Positions 61,473 through 64,000 of a stretch of 64,000 nt of DNA are shown here, piece after piece (position 1 is the stretch's first letter; the number at the start of each line of letters is the position of its first letter). The stretch covers positions 152,637-216,636 of the forward strand of contig JAOIVW010000002.1 in NCBI GenBank assembly GCA_028224375.1, given 5' to 3'. The notes below the pieces were generated by a model that was given only the letters and a program-made list of their open reading frames with translations, was not told the DNA's origin and searched no databases. The stretch is from Hellea sp. GTDB taxonomy: Bacteria > Pseudomonadota > Alphaproteobacteria > Caulobacterales > Maricaulaceae. The position numbers were made by a program, and so were the translations under genes.

Positions 61473-63998
61473 ATGAAAATGACTGATACGAATAATAAAA
61501 AACCTGGCGCACGTAAGCCGCTCTCCCTGAGTTCTTCAGGCAAGGGCTCTGTACGCCAATCTCTCTCAGGAGGCCGTTCGAAAGCGGTTGTCGTTGAGAA
61601 GAAGAAAAAGGTCATCATTCGCCCAGGTGCGGGTAGCGCGAAACCTAAGGTAAAAGTCGCGCCCAAGATTTCTGTGCCGGACACCAAGCCCAAGATTGAT
61701 GAGGTCGCGGAGGCCGCCAAAAAGCTTGGCTTGTCAAAAGCTGAATATGTCAAACGCCAGAAAGCGCTCAACACAGCGCAAGCGCAAGCCGATGAACGCG
61801 ACGCGAAGAAAGCGGCTGAGCAAGCCGAACGTCAAGCCCGCATGGCCGAAGAAAAGGCTGTGCTTGACGCCAAGAAAAAAGATGAAGAAGCGGCTGAGCT
61901 TCGCCGTCTTGAGGCGGAAGAAGAGAAACGCCAAAAAGAAGAAGCTGAAAAGCTGGCCTCTCGTAAGCCGGTCGGCGCAGCCGCCGCTTTGAAAAAAGAA
62001 GACGACTCCCGTTCTGAGCTTGAAAAGGCTGGTGGCCGCGTAAAGAAAAAACGTGCCGCGCCGCCGCCCACACGCTCAAAAGGCGAAACTAAACGCCGCC
62101 GTGGTAAGCTAACAATTGTTTCTGCCCTTGCCGGTGATGATGAGCGTCAGCGCTCTCTCGCATCCGTTAAACGCGCGCGTGAGCGTGAAAAGCAGCGCCA
62201 ACGCGGCGGCGGCGGTGACCGTGAAAAAATACAGCGCGAAGTTATTATCCCTGAAGCCATTACTGTTTCAGAGCTGTCCAACCGCATGGCTGAGCGGGCG
62301 CGTGATGTTGTTAAATATTTGATGCAGCAAGGCACCATGGCCACGATGAATGATGTCTTGGACGCCGATACGGCTCAGCTGGTTGTCGAAGATTTTGGTC
62401 ACACCGTTAAGCGGGTGTCCGAAGCCGATGTCGAAGATAACTTTATTATTGACGATACGCCGTCTGATGAAAAAGACCGTAAACCCCGCCCGCCCGTTAT
62501 CGCGGTTATGGGTCATGTCGATCATGGTAAAACGTCTTTGCTTGATGCCTTGCGCACAACTGACGTCGCCTCTGGCGAAGCTGGCGGTATCACCCAGCAT
62601 ATCGGTGCCTACCAATTAAAGCTAAAATCCGGTGAGCAAATTACCGTTTTGGATACACCGGGTCATGCGGCCTTTTCTGAGATGAGAACGCGCGGCGCAC
62701 AGGCCGTGGATATTGTTGTGCTTGTTGTGGCGGCTGATGACGGCGTCATGCCGCAAACGATTGAGTCGATTAAATATGCCCAAGAGGCTGATACGCCGAT
62801 TATAGTGGCTATCAATAAAATGGATAGCTATGAGGCGAATGCGCAAAAGGTTGAAACAGATCTTCTGCAACATAACATTATCACCGAGTCCATGTCTGGC
62901 GAAACGCAAGCCATTCCTGTTTCTGCCAAAGAGAAAACGGGCCTGAAAGACTTAGCTGAAGCCATTGCCAACCAGGCCGAGCTTATGGAGCTTAAGGCCA
63001 ACCCAACGCGCAACGCCGATGGTCTTGTGATTGAATCAAAAATTGAAAAAGGCCGAGGGGCTGTGGCGACATTGCTTGTTAAACGCGGTACGCTTGCTCG
63101 CGGACAGATTGTTGTGGCGGGTGAATATTGGGGCAAAGTCAAAGCCATGATGGATGAGCGCAATGCTCAGCTGAAAAAAGCCGGACCTTCTACGCCTGTC
63201 GAAGTTATGGGTCTTGATGGCGCACCTGCGCCTGGCGAGCCATTTGCGGTTGTCGAGACTGAACAGCGCGCCCGTGAACTCACAGAATATCGCGTGCGTA
63301 AGCGCAAAGAGAACCAGTCCGTTGCGTCTTCAGGCATGGCGAATATGGAACAGATGATGGCAAAGCTGGCGAATAAAACCGCCTCTGAAATGCCGCTTCT
63401 TGTCAAAGCTGACGTCGAAGGCTCTGCTCAAGCGATTAAAACGTCGCTCGAAGCTTTAGGAAATGATGAAGTCAAAGCCCGCGTTATTTATTCAGCGGCT
63501 GGCGGCATCTCTGAATCCGATGTTCAGCTCGCGGCCTCATCTGGCGCGCCGATTATTGCCTTTAACGTAAGGGCTAATAAGCAGGCCAAAGAGCTCGCCG
63601 AAAAAGAAGGTGTCGAAATCCGCTATTATTCCATTATTTATGGATTGATCGACGAGATTAAAGGCGCGCTTGAAGGCATGCTTGAGCCGGAACGTAAAGA
63701 AACATTTATCGGTTACGCTGAAGTGCTTGAAGTCTTCGATATTTCCAAACTTGGTAAAATCGCAGGCTCCAAAGTTACAGAAGGCCGCGTTGAGCGCGGG
63801 TCTGGTGTGCGCCTTCTCCGTGATGATGTCGTCATCCATGAGGGCGAGCTGTCAACGCTTAAGCGCTTCAAAGATGAAGTCGAAAAAGTTCAAGCCGGCA
63901 TGGAATGCGGCATGGGCTTTAAAGGCTATCACGACCTACGCAAAGGCGACCAAATCGAATGTTTCACAGTCGAAATGCTCGACCGTAAATTGGATTAG
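61473..63998 (+). CDS. infB: Translation initiation factor IF-2
   Basis: IF-2 is the GTPase placing initiator tRNA on the ribosome. The 841-residue protein has a long charged Lys/Glu/Ala-rich N-terminal region (about 1-260, likely helical and disordered), an IF2_N segment ([20 protein letters not shown]), the G1 motif [12 protein letters not shown] and the C-terminal beta-barrels. ATG at 61473 or 61479 are both possible. It is complete, ending at 63998. Confidence 0.96.
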   Translation: MKMTDTNNKKPGARKPLSLSSSGKGSVRQSLSGGRSKAVVVEKKKKVIIRPGAGSAKPKVKVAPKISVPDTKPKIDEVAEAAKKLGLSKAEYVKRQKALNTAQAQADERDAKKAAEQAERQARMAEEKAVLDAKKKDEEAAELRRLEAEEEKRQKEEAEKLASRKPVGAAAALKKEDDSRSELEKAGGRVKKKRAAPPPTRSKGETKRRRGKLTIVSALAGDDERQRSLASVKRAREREKQRQRGGGGDREKIQREVIIPEAITVSELSNRMAERARDVVKYLMQQGTMATMNDVLDADTAQLVVEDFGHTVKRVSEADVEDNFIIDDTPSDEKDRKPRPPVIAVMGHVDHGKTSLLDALRTTDVASGEAGGITQHIGAYQLKLKSGEQITVLDTPGHAAFSEMRTRGAQAVDIVVLVVAADDGVMPQTIESIKYAQEADTPIIVAINKMDSYEANAQKVETDLLQHNIITESMSGETQAIPVSAKEKTGLKDLAEAIANQAELMELKANPTRNADGLVIESKIEKGRGAVATLLVKRGTLARGQIVVAGEYWGKVKAMMDERNAQLKKAGPSTPVEVMGLDGAPAPGEPFAVVETEQRARELTEYRVRKRKENQSVASSGMANMEQMMAKLANKTASEMPLLVKADVEGSAQAIKTSLEALGNDEVKARVIYSAAGGISESDVQLAASSGAPIIAFNVRANKQAKELAEKEGVEIRYYSIIYGLIDEIKGALEGMLEPERKETFIGYAEVLEVFDISKLGKIAGSKVTEGRVERGSGVRLLRDDVVIHEGELSTLKRFKDEVEKVQAGMECGMGFKGYHDLRKGDQIECFTVEMLDRKLD

Positions 63999-64000
63999 TT

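Overview
The window is a 64 kb stretch of an alphaproteobacterial chromosome. The evidence is the gene order (dnaN-recF; DUF952-pyrD; mutS-glnD-murJ-trpS; nfu-tsaB-rimI-fur; miaB, phoH-ybeY-corC-lnt-XRE-trmB-rimP-nusA-ylxR-infB), an archaeal-type class I lysyl-tRNA synthetase, a cysteine-poor Fur/Mur regulator and typical alphaproteobacterial GC-rich intergenic palindromes. Base composition is moderate for the class. Together with the many lipoproteins and outer-membrane proteins this suggests a marine, Caulobacterales/Maricaulales-like (Hyphomonadaceae-related) bacterium; that placement is inference. I see no insertion sequence, rRNA, tRNA or CRISPR array.

Layout. 1-1.5 kb: recF (cut by the window edge) and dnaN on the minus strand. 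1.8-6 kb: a high-affinity phosphate ABC transporter operon pstSCAB without phoU, then a DUF1223 thioredoxin-like lipoprotein. 6-9.1 kb: a repeat-laden gap and a lone AT-rich gene joining an Mrr-type nuclease domain to a STAND-type NTPase, a probable anti-phage defence gene. 9.2-16 kb: lysS, a secreted TPR-like protein, a LexA-like S24 repressor, two ammonium transporters, DUF952 and pyrD. 17-22 kb: a six-gene minus-strand operon with overlapping genes (pdxY, serine hydrolase, two hotdog thioesterases, MATE efflux pump, GNAT). 22.6-26.5 kb: three tandem paralogous surface lipoproteins that look like lipidated beta-barrels. 26.5-34.3 kb: DUF885 peptidase, C39-like peptidase, YccF, ComM, a PAS-linker-receiver protein and an AmpG-type permease.

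34.4-47 kb: housekeeping genes mutS, glnD, murJ, trpS, a copper chaperone, a tandem pair of M48-PDZ metalloproteases, nfu, tsaB, rimI and fur. 47-51.6 kb: small uncharacterised membrane proteins, including a 148-residue duplicated pair whose first copy has an excellent sigma-54 promoter match, then miaB, DUF4262 and a vapBC toxin-antitoxin pair. 51.6-64 kb: a MscS channel, phoH-ybeY-corC-lnt, an XRE regulator, trmB and the rimP-nusA-ylxR-infB transcription/translation operon, which is preceded by what looks like a transcription attenuator.

Themes: nutrient uptake and nitrogen sensing (pstSCAB, two Amt proteins, GlnD), envelope biogenesis (MurJ, Lnt, AmpG, lipoproteins, periplasmic proteases) and the translation machinery. 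The most unusual parts are the nuclease-STAND gene, the lipoprotein/beta-barrel triplet, the duplicated 148-residue membrane protein, the M48-PDZ pair and the rimP leader.
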